From NCBI GenBank assembly GCA_000200715.1, contig DP000238.1, positions 1,204,593 to 1,268,592 of the forward strand: DNA of 64,000 nt, in the 5' to 3' direction. A program made the position numbers and the translations under genes. Positions 48,444-56,467 of this stretch are shown here, in pieces. Numbering within the stretch: position 1 is the first letter of the stretch; each line of letters starts with the position of its first letter. This DNA comes from Cenarchaeum symbiosum A. Lineage in GTDB: Archaea; Thermoproteota; Nitrososphaeria; Nitrososphaerales; Nitrosopumilaceae. The notes under the pieces were generated by a model. That model was not told the DNA's origin and did no database searches. It saw nothing but the letters and a program-made list of their open reading frames with translations.

Positions 48444-49709
48444 TCAGGGCTCCGACACCCTACCCATGAAGAGGATGGTTCCGCTCTCATCGTCCTGTAT
48501 GAGGAATAGAAACGGGCGGTCCGCGACGAACCTGTTGGACATGATCCCGGACTCTACTACCCCATCGATGCGTGTGACGGCGGCCGCCTCAGCCCCCTCC
48601 TCGTTTACATCTACAAACGCGACATGTACGGCATCTGACACGAAGGCAAACAATGTAATGCCATTAAGGGCACCCTCCTTGAATATGTGGTTCACGCCAA
48701 GGTTAAGCAGGTGCTCTTTCAGGTCGTATCTTGTAGATGCGGTAAACTTTGGCAGCAATACGTCCACGTCCCTCTCACTCAATCCACCAGTCCACTCGCG
48801 CATCTGTCCTGCCGACAGTGACTCCTCCAGCTCCCTCATGCCTCCGGGTTCCGGCAGCAACACCACCATGGACAGCCGGTCTCCCTCGTACGGCATCCTG
48901 AGCACCTGCAGCCCGTCATATTCTGCATAACTGAACCGGTCCTTGGCATACATGTATTCCGCCGACCCGCCGGAGGGCCCGTGCCATTCATTCTCCTGTG
49001 TATACTCCGGAGCAAACGGCTTTACCCATGCCCCCTTGAAATATATCGCGTTTGTAATCACAAGTACTGTGTATGGATTCAATTCGTCTATTACTTCCGG
49101 TATCTTTTCGTTGGTTGCATCCGACACCCACCCGTTTATTCTATCTATCGGGTCCTCCCCCGGGTTCTCTATGGTGGCAAGGTATGTACTGCGGCCGACG
49201 TCAAGGTATCCCGGCGATATCTCACCTACAAAGGGCCACAGCGCGTTTGCCATTACCAGTTCGGCGTGCGGGTTGTCGCGGTTTATAGACGCCATCACAT
49301 GCGCCGTCATGTTATGGCGCGCCCGCGCGTCGGGCTCAAAGCCGAAGGCATCCTCTAGTTCTTTGGCCCCCTCGCCACCGGCCCCCTCGTATAGCATCGA
49401 GAACGCGGCGTACATGCCAAGCGGTGAAAAGAAGATGTTTCCCTCCTCTCCGGAGACCTGCCTGTAAAAGTCGGCGGCAAAGCCGTTGTTTGAATCGGCT
49501 ATCTCCTGCGGGATGACAGCGGACTCTATCTCCGAGGCGCTGACCACGGGTAGGCCAGCAAGGTCAGTAGGTCCTGTCCCGGCGAGCTCCGAAGTGCCCA
49601 TCTCTACGGGCTCCGGGGTGTCCCGTGTGTCGGATGCCGGCAGTACCACGTATCCAACTGCTGCGGCCACCACTGCCGCGGCTGCAGCCGCAAGGTACGC
49701 CTTCCTCAA
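48444..49709 (-). CDS. Membrane-anchored serpin, 421 aa
   Basis: Serine-protease inhibitor. After a signal or anchor (about 4-24) and a linker comes the whole serpin fold: NIFFSPLGMYAAFSMLYEGA (helix B), LVMANALWP, VITNAIYFKGAW (s3A), MPYEGDRLSMVVLLP, HVAFVDVNEEGAEAAAVT (reactive-loop hinge at about 369) and RPFLFLIQDDESGTILFMG. The hinge EEGAEAAAVT matches inhibitory serpins. By spacing P1 lies near the VVES segment, possibly Glu, which is uncertain. TTG at 49709 fits a TATA box CAATTTAG; GTG at 49727 is the alternative. Confidence 0.93.
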   Translation of the reverse strand: MRKAYLAAAAAAVVAAAVGYVVLPASDTRDTPEPVEMGTSELAGTGPTDLAGLPVVSASEIESAVIPQEIADSNNGFAADFYRQVSGEEGNIFFSPLGMYAAFSMLYEGAGGEGAKELEDAFGFEPDARARHNMTAHVMASINRDNPHAELVMANALWPFVGEISPGYLDVGRSTYLATIENPGEDPIDRINGWVSDATNEKIPEVIDELNPYTVLVITNAIYFKGAWVKPFAPEYTQENEWHGPSGGSAEYMYAKDRFSYAEYDGLQVLRMPYEGDRLSMVVLLPEPGGMRELEESLSAGQMREWTGGLSERDVDVLLPKFTASTRYDLKEHLLNLGVNHIFKEGALNGITLFAFVSDAVHVAFVDVNEEGAEAAAVTRIDGVVESGIMSNRFVADRPFLFLIQDDESGTILFMGRVSEP

Positions 49710-50149
49710 CGGACGACCACCCGGCACGCTAAATTGTGCTGGTGATGGTGTGTGGAAACTGCAAGCGGTACAAAGATGGACATGGTGACAATTATCTGCA
49801 CGTCCATTGGAGGCGATCTTCGCTGGACGTATATAAAAGACATGCCCAAGGTGTAGGCGGATATACAGGTTCAGGTGTGGAAAAAATCACCGAGATGTGT
49901 GGTTATCGGGTGTGGCTTTCGGATGGACCAATGCGCACAGTAGGCATTCTGGTTGTATAAGCAGAATCCATGATATGTGGGCCCGCCTTGGCAGCTCTTG
50001 TGCATTCAAACTTGGTTTTCAGGGAGCATTCGGATATGGCAGGAATCCTAGACATATGACCACTGACCATCTAAAGGCAATTAATTCATGTTCAAAATTG
50101 TTGTCAGTCATCGTCCATTGAGTGTGGCGGGATATGCGTTCTGATACTT
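49710..50149. other. Gap between serpin and protease genes
   Basis: About 440 bases. A plus-strand frame at 49736 begins VCGNCKRYKDGHGDNY but has no further protein-like character. TATATAAAAG near 49829-49838 looks like a TATA box pointing to no clear gene. The right half is A+T-rich. No RNA recognised. Confidence 0.4.
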
Positions 50150-52711
50150 TTACTCCGGACGTACTAGATTCAGTCCATCTTCTACATTCTCCCAAGCGCT
50201 GAACATCTTATAATGATAATACTCGCTAATGTTGTTACACAAACTAAGATCCGTGCGGACATCAATCAGCGATGGGACCTCGAAGTTAGAATCAAACACA
50301 CAGGTTGACCCCCAGTGTACGCCTACTATGCTTGCTGCGTCTCCCTCATGATGGACTATGGCAGATCCGCTGTCTCCCCCCTGACTCGGATATATTCCTA
50401 TTCCCATGTTACGCAATGTACCACTGAAGCTAAGATGTGTGGCATTCTTGTACATAAGAATACCGGGCCCGTTGTTGTACCAGCCGTAGATCGTAATTTC
50501 CTCCAGGCGTTCTACGTCTGCCAGCCTCCCCCAAGCCACCTCGGTTACCGTTCCGTTGTGCGCCCTCACCTTGCTGCCCACGGTAATATCTGATACCGTT
50601 ATGGGTATAAAAGCAGCATCAATATTCCCACCATTGCGTAGTGTCCCGTGCTTATTCGACAGGTATTTTATTGTCCCATCCTCTCTGCTTTCTATGTTAT
50701 GGACAAAGAAAGTTTTTCCATAACGTTCCTCAATGCTGTGTGCCGCAACGACGACGCCATGATGAGACTGGTTGTAGGCCCCGGTGGCTATCGTGCCGGG
50801 ATAATTCTCAAGCTCCCCTGTACTGTTCCTCAACCTAGCAATATGTCTGTCCCCCCCAAAGAACTCAACCGCATCGCCGCCAAGCTGCGGGAAAGACCCA
50901 TCTGGTAAGTGACATGACTCCGCCATGGAGTCCGTAGCCTCGCACTGGTCAGGGCACCCGTCGCCGGAGCTCCCGGCCTGATTGGGGCACGAGTCTGACG
51001 CATCGGCAACGCCGTCGCCGTCAGAGTCTTGCGATGGCATGTACCCATCGCGGAGAGTCCCCGTGATCCTAACGTTATCGACTGCCACCTCCTCCGAGCT
51101 GGTCGACGGGTCGGCCGAGAACCGCAGTGAAAAGCCCGACCTGAGATAGTCTCCCAAGTGATACCCCTCCGAGTGCCACATGTCATCTGCCGAGCCGTTG
51201 TTCTCGCTCCACTCGAATATTGTAGTCCACGATGAGCCGCTGTACAGCTCTACCTTCAGGTACTCGTCATCGTCGAGCGACCTGTCGACGAACCTGTCAA
51301 AGTGCAGCGCGGCTGATGTGTACGGGGAGAGGTCCAATGAACTGGCAAGCTCCATCGTGCAGTCCGGGCAGGAGCCCTCCGCCTCCGCCACCAGGTTGTC
51401 GTCGGGCCAGCCTTCGAGATACCGCAGATACTCATCTGATACCTTGTTCTCCCAGTCGCCATCGACGGTCCAGGCCGAGAGGCCGCCCTCAAAGTCATCC
51501 GAGAATATTACAGTCCCCTCCGGCCGCACGGACGTGTCATGGAGCGTCCCGTTGATCCTGATATTGTCCACGCCGACGTCCTCTGAGCTGCTTGACGGGT
51601 CGGCCGAGAATCGCAGTGAAAAGTCAGACCCGAGATAGTCCGCCAGATCATAGCTCTCCGGATGCCACACGTCATCAGCCGAGCCCTCGTCCTCGCTCCA
51701 CTCGAAAATGGTGGCCCACGATGCGCCGTCGGAGAGCTCCACTTTCAGGTACTCGTCATCGTCCATAGCATCGTCCACAAACCTGTCAAAGCTCAGCGTG
51801 GCGGACTTGTATAAGGAGAGGTCCAAGGCGCTGGCAAGCTCCATTGTACAGTCCGAACAGCGGCCGTCCGCTTCTGCCACCAGGTTGTCGTCGGGCCAGT
51901 CCGCGGGGTACCGCTGCAGCTCATCTGATACCTTGCTCTCCCAGTTGCCCTCGACGGTCCAGGCCGAGAGGCCGCCCTCAAAGTCGTCCGAGAATATGAC
52001 GTCATCCGAGGATGCCGGAGGCGGTGTAAAGACGACGGGCGCCGTGTCGGGGCATCCGTCGGTGTCCTGGTACTGGTTTACTGTCTCGGCTGTGTATATG
52101 CACTGGTCCACGCTGTTGGGTATGCCGTCGTTGTCAAAGTCCAGGGTTGCCGGATCAAGCATGACCGGCACCTCATATCCATAATCGTTGATTATAGTCG
52201 TGTATGTAGTGCACCGGCTGGTCGTCCTCTCGGGAAGGCATCTCGTGATATACCTGCCCCAATAGTAGCAGAGATGGTCCTCCCCGTCTGGCGGGCACGG
52301 CGTGGCCTCGCGCGACAAGGCATCGGGTATGACTATCCCAAAGATTATCTCCACGGGTATTATAACGCCGGCATCCTCCTGTATGTCCGATATCGTGGGA
52401 GGGTCATAGGACTGCGCGGGGTCCAGCCAGACCACCAGCGTCTCGTTGTCATAGTCCACGTATACCATCTCGTAGAATATCTTCTCGTCCGCGTATCCGG
52501 TATTGGCTATGGCGGATGAGGTATCCTCCATGATGGTGGTTATGGCGCTGTGGCCCCTCTCGAGCTCGTTGACTATGCCTACGGGTCCCACAGTCTGGTC
52601 GTCGGGGATTATGTCCAGTTTATCCGCGGGGGCGCCTACGCCGGTATCCTGCTGCGCCAGGGCCATTCCCGCAGGTATCAGCAGTGCGATCAGGAGTATG
52701 GCATGTTTCAT
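50150..52711 (-). CDS. Secreted trypsin-like protease with thrombospondin-3 and duplicated beta-sandwich domains, 853 aa
   Basis: Signal peptide MKHAILLIALLIPAGMALAQ. A propeptide-like region (about 20-190) follows, then a calcium-type thrombospondin-3 motif (DFDNDGIPNSVDQC, about 195), two copies of a roughly 150-residue sandwich domain (about 238-388 and 402-550, each starting FSDDFEGGLSAWTV), a second thrombospondin-3 motif (DSDGDGVADASDSC) and a C-terminal chymotrypsin-fold domain. The triad is visible: VVVAAHSIE (about H658), NIDAAFIPI (about D698) and GGDSGSAIV (about S781). Probably an exported serine endopeptidase; its cut site is unknown. Confidence 0.88.
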   Translation of the reverse strand: MKHAILLIALLIPAGMALAQQDTGVGAPADKLDIIPDDQTVGPVGIVNELERGHSAITTIMEDTSSAIANTGYADEKIFYEMVYVDYDNETLVVWLDPAQSYDPPTISDIQEDAGVIIPVEIIFGIVIPDALSREATPCPPDGEDHLCYYWGRYITRCLPERTTSRCTTYTTIINDYGYEVPVMLDPATLDFDNDGIPNSVDQCIYTAETVNQYQDTDGCPDTAPVVFTPPPASSDDVIFSDDFEGGLSAWTVEGNWESKVSDELQRYPADWPDDNLVAEADGRCSDCTMELASALDLSLYKSATLSFDRFVDDAMDDDEYLKVELSDGASWATIFEWSEDEGSADDVWHPESYDLADYLGSDFSLRFSADPSSSSEDVGVDNIRINGTLHDTSVRPEGTVIFSDDFEGGLSAWTVDGDWENKVSDEYLRYLEGWPDDNLVAEAEGSCPDCTMELASSLDLSPYTSAALHFDRFVDRSLDDDEYLKVELYSGSSWTTIFEWSENNGSADDMWHSEGYHLGDYLRSGFSLRFSADPSTSSEEVAVDNVRITGTLRDGYMPSQDSDGDGVADASDSCPNQAGSSGDGCPDQCEATDSMAESCHLPDGSFPQLGGDAVEFFGGDRHIARLRNSTGELENYPGTIATGAYNQSHHGVVVAAHSIEERYGKTFFVHNIESREDGTIKYLSNKHGTLRNGGNIDAAFIPITVSDITVGSKVRAHNGTVTEVAWGRLADVERLEEITIYGWYNNGPGILMYKNATHLSFSGTLRNMGIGIYPSQGGDSGSAIVHHEGDAASIVGVHWGSTCVFDSNFEVPSLIDVRTDLSLCNNISEYYHYKMFSAWENVEDGLNLVRPE

Positions 52712-52814
52712 TGTACGCGCGGGCCGGGTTGTGATACGATGTAACTGTGGCGTGCCGGTGCTTGTGAGTGTTTACACTGCGCGTGGATTTGGCTGAAGGC
52801 AGCGTGCCCCGTTT

Positions 52815-52912
52815 GGACAGGGGGTTATACGGCACAGGGCGATCCGGAATTTGGAAGATTCCCATGTCATTTGCCCACTCTTTGATCCACGGCACCTATA
52901 TTGGACAGAGCC
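52815..52912 (-). repeat. Terminal inverted repeat, unit 2 right
   Basis: Read on the minus strand from 52912: GGCTCTGTCCAATATAGGTG, then GCCGTGGATCAAAGAGTGGG, AAATGACATGGGAATCTTC and a tail CCTGTGCCGTATAACCCC, shared with unit 1 right. On the plus strand it holds TATATT at 52897-52902. Confidence 0.85.
52897..52902 (+). promoter_or_regulatory. TATA-like box of map supplied by the transposon end
   Basis: TATATT, centred 25-26 bases before ATG 52925, lies inside the right terminal repeat. Confidence 0.5.
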
Positions 52913-52920
52913 AGATTTAA
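52913..52920. repeat. Target-site duplication of cargo unit 2, right
   Basis: AGATTTAA, identical to 48133-48140; it ends 5 bases before the map start. Confidence 0.85.
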
Positions 52921-52924
52921 TTGA

Positions 52925-53845
52925 ATGCAGGATGGGATTCGGGGCGTGGAGACCGCAGACTATGTCAAGGCAGGCGCCATCGCCGCAGAGGTGCGCGAGA
53001 TGGCAAGGTCAAAGGACTGGGTGGGAAGGACCGTCAGCGAGATATGCGATGAGATCGAAGGCGAGATACGCAGGCGCGGCGCAAAGTGCGCGTTTCCAGT
53101 CAATACCAGCATAAACGAGGTGGCCGCTCACTATACAGCCGAGCCGGGCGACGGGCTGGCCATAAAGGAGGGCGACCTCGTAAAGATCGATCTTGGCGCG
53201 CAGATAAACGGCTTCATAGCGGATACAGCCGTCACCGTAAACTACGACCCCAGATACGACGGACTGGTAGAGGCGGCAGAGGATGCCCTCAAAGGGGCCA
53301 TGGCCATGATAAAAGAAGGCGTAAAGTCCAGGGACATAGGCAGGGCCATCGAGGGCGTGATCAAGCGGCACGGCTGCAAGCCGATAGCAAACCTGAGCGG
53401 GCACTCGCTGGACAGGTATACGATACACGCCGGCAGGTCAATCCCCAACATACTGTCCCTGGGATCGTTCCGCCTGTCCGGCTCCGACGCGTACGCGTGC
53501 GAGCCGTTTGTAACAACCGGCGACGGCCTCGGGTTTGTAAGGGAGGGCAGGACCAAGAACATATACGCGCTGGCCACAAGAAAAAGAACCAAGGACGCGG
53601 AAGCCGACAGGATGCTCAACTACATCTGGGAGAACTTTAACATGCTGCCCTTTGCCCTGCGCTGGCTGGTGGGCGAATGGGAGGAGCCGCGCGCAAGGGA
53701 GCTGCTTGACATCCTTATAGGAAAAAAGGCGGTCCGCGCCTACCCGGTGCTGGTAGAGGCCAACGGCGAAAGGGTGGCGCAGGCCGAGCACACATTCATC
53801 CCGAGGGACGACGGCGTGACGGTGACCACAATGGCCGCGCCCTAG
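52925..53845 (+). CDS. map: Type II methionine aminopeptidase, 306 aa
   Basis: Removes the first methionine from new proteins. Metal ligands are in KIDLGAQINGFIADTAVTVN (two Asp), NLSGHSLDRY (His), YACEPFVTTG (Glu) and VAQAEHTFIP (Glu). NTSINEVAAHY holds the substrate-pocket His. The insert at about 205-275 (helical, ADRMLNYIWENF) marks it as the type II/archaeal form; the length fits. Expression should now come from the TATA-like box in the transposon end. It converges with a small zinc gene, sharing 4 bases at their ends. Confidence 0.95.
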   Translation: MQDGIRGVETADYVKAGAIAAEVREMARSKDWVGRTVSEICDEIEGEIRRRGAKCAFPVNTSINEVAAHYTAEPGDGLAIKEGDLVKIDLGAQINGFIADTAVTVNYDPRYDGLVEAAEDALKGAMAMIKEGVKSRDIGRAIEGVIKRHGCKPIANLSGHSLDRYTIHAGRSIPNILSLGSFRLSGSDAYACEPFVTTGDGLGFVREGRTKNIYALATRKRTKDAEADRMLNYIWENFNMLPFALRWLVGEWEEPRARELLDILIGKKAVRAYPVLVEANGERVAQAEHTFIPRDDGVTVTTMAAP

Positions 53846-54012
53846 CCCTGCGCCTCGCCGAATATCATCTCGATGGTCATCTTCCCCCCGCAGGTGCAGC
53901 TTCCGGCGGCGGCAAACACCACATCGCCCTCCCGGAACAGCCGCTTCTCATCCCTGCCGCACGAGCCGCATCGCTCGACCGTATATGGCACGGCGGGCTT
54001 TTTGTGCTTCAC
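53842..54012 (-). CDS. Small zinc-ribbon protein, 56 aa
   Basis: GTG at 54012 overlaps the TGA of the upstream DUF1512 gene (GTGA), suggesting coupled translation. Sequence has VERCGSCGRD and GSCTCGGK, a CxxC plus CxC pair able to hold one zinc, then an acidic end. It is below common ORF length limits but has no internal stops and a clear context. Function unknown, maybe a partner of the DUF1512 protein. Confidence 0.6.
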   Translation of the reverse strand: MKHKKPAVPYTVERCGSCGRDEKRLFREGDVVFAAAGSCTCGGKMTIEMIFGEAQG

Positions 54013-55100
54013 TGCGAGATCCCCGCCGTGTTCCCCACGCCAATGACGAGCACCGCCTCCCCCTCTGTTGTGCTGTCTCGGATCATCTCGAGCAGCTGCA
54101 CGCGCACACCATCTGCCGCCTCGGCCACGCTCTTTGGCATCAGGCCGACGGCCTCCTTTGCGGACTGCCTTACTATTATCGAATAGACGGGTATGCCGGC
54201 TGCAGCTGCCGCCTCCTCTATCTCAAAGCGCTCTATGCCCAGCCCGCCTATCGCCGCCCCAAAGCCCCGTGCAACTGACGCAGACTCCTCGCCCTCCATC
54301 ATGAGCGCGGCATCGACCATTATGACCGCGTCGGGCCTGCGCTGCTCGATGATGGACTTTGCCGCCTCGCCGAGGCGCCCCACGGTCGATTCAGGTCCGC
54401 GGGCCTTGAGGAGGTACAGCCAGCGGCCCTCTGATTTTGCCTCGGCCCACACTGTCTGAAACGCGGCCTCGTTCTTTGCGGCGCCCAGCATCATCCTGCC
54501 CACCACCATGGGCCCTATCCCGTCGCCGACGGGCTGGCCCGCCCGGAAGGCGGGGACGGCGTCCCGGAACGCCTCGGCCTGCTCCATCACAAACGGGAGG
54601 GCCATCTGCAGCGGCAGTATCAGGGGAAAGTTGTTCTGCCTCTTGGCCGTAAGGTACAGGTGGTTTACCGTCTTGTGCAGCAGGCGCAGCACGGACGCTA
54701 TCTCGAGCAGCGTGAGCATTCTCGATATCTCAAGCTCATCCGCGCCGGGATGCATCGATTTTACGCGCGCCCGGGTGAGATCCTCCCTGGACCTTACTAT
54801 GTGCCGCAGCTTGGGCACAATCCCCGCCGGGTCCATATCTACGGGCATTATGGTGAAATAATCCAGCAGGCCTGACATGCCCCCGGGCCCGCCGGCAAAC
54901 TCTGCAAGCGCCCCCTCTGATTCATCGCGGTATTTCAGCAGTTTCGCCACGTCTTTTTTTATCTGGTTGGAGGTGACATACAGCTGTATGCGCTGCCCGT
55001 AGAACACAAAGAGTATGATTGGTATTATCCAGACGAGCATCATCAGGGCGTCAGTGTCGGAGCCAAAGAGCTCCTCCATCCCGAGCCACCCAAGATCCAA
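54009..55100 (-). CDS. DUF1512 family membrane protein, 363 aa
   Basis: N-terminal membrane segment (about 16-38, LMMLVWIIPIILFVFYGQRI) followed by the family hallmark YGQRIQLYVTSNQI, then a large helical cytoplasmic part with PGADELEISRML, a Rossmann-like C-terminal part (AVIMVDAALMMEGEESASVA, VYSIIVRQSAKEAVGLMPK) and VLVIGVGNTAGI. Function of DUF1512 is not known. A TTTAATTTGG TATA box (about 55122-55131) overlaps the longer frame, so TTG at 55100 or ATG at 55079 is the likely start. It is followed by the coupled 56-residue gene. Confidence 0.82.
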   Translation of the reverse strand: MDLGWLGMEELFGSDTDALMMLVWIIPIILFVFYGQRIQLYVTSNQIKKDVAKLLKYRDESEGALAEFAGGPGGMSGLLDYFTIMPVDMDPAGIVPKLRHIVRSREDLTRARVKSMHPGADELEISRMLTLLEIASVLRLLHKTVNHLYLTAKRQNNFPLILPLQMALPFVMEQAEAFRDAVPAFRAGQPVGDGIGPMVVGRMMLGAAKNEAAFQTVWAEAKSEGRWLYLLKARGPESTVGRLGEAAKSIIEQRRPDAVIMVDAALMMEGEESASVARGFGAAIGGLGIERFEIEEAAAAAGIPVYSIIVRQSAKEAVGLMPKSVAEAADGVRVQLLEMIRDSTTEGEAVLVIGVGNTAGISQ

Positions 55101-55249
55101 CGGGCGGCGGTCCGCCGCTTCCAAATTAAACCATTCGAAGGGCGCCCCCGGCGGCCACAGGCCCTTCTTCCGGGCAACCGCCCTGCCGCGGCCCGCGGGG
55201 CGTGAATCCGCTTAAGGCTTTTTATTATAGTGGATAAGGGATCCCATAA

Positions 55250-55810
55250 ATGCCGCAGACAAAGCCCATAATCAGCGTGGAGAACGTGGTGGCGTCGGCC
55301 TCTGTCGACCAGAAGATGGACCTCAACGAGATAACCAGGACGTTCCCCGATGTGGAGTACCACCCCGATCAGTTTCCGGGGCTCGTCTTCCGGCTCAAGA
55401 GCCCCAAGACGGCGACCCTGATATTCACCTCCGGTAAGATGGTCTGCACGGGCTCAAAGTCCGAAGAGATGGCAAGAAAGGCCGTAAAGACCGTCGTGCA
55501 AAAGCTGCGCAAGGGCGGCATAAAGGTCAAAAAAGAGGCGGTCGTCGAGATACAGAACATTGTCGCGTCGATAAACCTCGGAGGCAAGATCCACCTGGAA
55601 CAGGCCGCAAGGACCCTCCCGCGCAGCATGTACGAGCCTGAACAGTTCCCCGGGCTCATACACAGGATGCTCGACCCAAAGACGGTCATACTGCTCTTCT
55701 CGTCGGGCAAGCTCGTCTGCACGGGCGCCAAGAAGGAGCCCGATGTATACAGGTCGGTCAACAACCTGCACGCGCTATTGGAAGAAAAAGACCTGATGAT
55801 ATACGAGTGA
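55250..55810 (+). CDS. tbp: TATA-binding protein (canonical), 186 aa
   Basis: Basal transcription factor. Both repeats are complete: repeat 1 (about 9-95) has VENVVASASVDQKMDLNE, PDQFPGLVFRLKSPK and LIFTSGKMVCTGSKS; repeat 2 (about 100-180) has IQNIVASINLGGKIHLEQAA, PEQFPGLIHRMLDPK and LLFSSGKLVCTGAK. All four intercalating phenylalanines (QFPGL and IFTSGK/LFSSGK) are present. TATA box TTTTTATTATA at about 55219-55229. The divergent paralogue is at 5156-5704. Confidence 0.97.
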   Translation: MPQTKPIISVENVVASASVDQKMDLNEITRTFPDVEYHPDQFPGLVFRLKSPKTATLIFTSGKMVCTGSKSEEMARKAVKTVVQKLRKGGIKVKKEAVVEIQNIVASINLGGKIHLEQAARTLPRSMYEPEQFPGLIHRMLDPKTVILLFSSGKLVCTGAKKEPDVYRSVNNLHALLEEKDLMIYE

Positions 55811-56009
55811 GGCCCTCAGCCCCGCGCTATATAAGACGAGCTGGAAACTTTTTATATTTTGCCGAAATCGGCGCCTAATAGAATAAAGCGACTGTAAGGG
55901 AAGAATGGCACCATGCCGGGAGCCGGAGTTACTGCCCCCATTGGCATACTGCCCCTTACAGCCGGATACACTAAACAAGTCTAATATATTAACCTGCCAT
56001 GCCGCGCAT

Positions 56010-56426
56010 GTGGCCGAGATAAGATCCGAGGTACTCATAGAGGCGCCGCTGGAGCGCGTATGGGAGATAGTCTCCGATATAGACAACGAGCCAAAGTTCT
56101 GGAAGGGCACAAAGGAGGTGCGCAACATATCTGCCGACGGCGGCAGGATAAGCAGGGAGGTCACCCTTGCATTTGGCGATAAAAAGTGCACGCAGGATGT
56201 GACCATCACGCCCCGCGAGAGCATAGACGTGCTGTTTACCGGCGGCATGATAAAGGGCACAAAAAGAGTCGAGCTGGAGCCCCGCGACGGCGCGGTGGCG
56301 CTGCGCGCCATCTGGAACATAAAGATGGGCGGGATGATAGGGCCGTTTAGCGGCATAGTTGGAAGGCATGTGCGGAAGGGCACCGAGAGCGCCCTGCACC
56401 TGATAAAGGAGGAGGCCGAGCGCTGA
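56010..56426 (+). CDS. SRPBCC (START-like) domain protein, 138 aa
   Basis: Single helix-grip domain of the polyketide-cyclase/coenzyme-Q-binding type: RSEVLIEAPLERVWEIVSDI, DNEPKFWKGTKEVRNI, then strands to AIWNIKMGGMIGPFSG and a C-terminal helix. These proteins bind hydrophobic ligands. GTG at 56010 is favoured because CTAATATATTAAC (55981-55993) is centred 24-26 bases upstream; the open frame before it overlaps this promoter. It overlaps or touches the next gene. Confidence 0.8.
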   Translation: MAEIRSEVLIEAPLERVWEIVSDIDNEPKFWKGTKEVRNISADGGRISREVTLAFGDKKCTQDVTITPRESIDVLFTGGMIKGTKRVELEPRDGAVALRAIWNIKMGGMIGPFSGIVGRHVRKGTESALHLIKEEAER

Positions 56427-56467
56427 ATATCGCACTGGATGCGGCAAACTATGCGCTTGCAGCCACC

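Larger units (their letters stand above)
48141..52912. mobile_element. Cargo transposon-like unit 2, 4772 bp (serpin and protease)
   Basis: Bounded by inverted terminal repeats of about 95 bases of the same family as unit 1 and flanked by the perfect 8-bp direct repeat AGATTTAA (48133-48140 and 52913-52920). It holds only two recognised genes, a serpin and a secreted trypsin-like protease, plus about 200-430 bases of unassigned sequence between. No transposase is seen. It is inserted between tRNA-Pro and the methionine aminopeptidase gene, which would otherwise be divergent neighbours about 70 bases apart. Confidence 0.87.

Noticed and set aside
48247-48930. 227-residue plus-strand ORF opposite the serpin
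   Set aside because: Serine/threonine-rich shadow of the serpin coding strand without homology.
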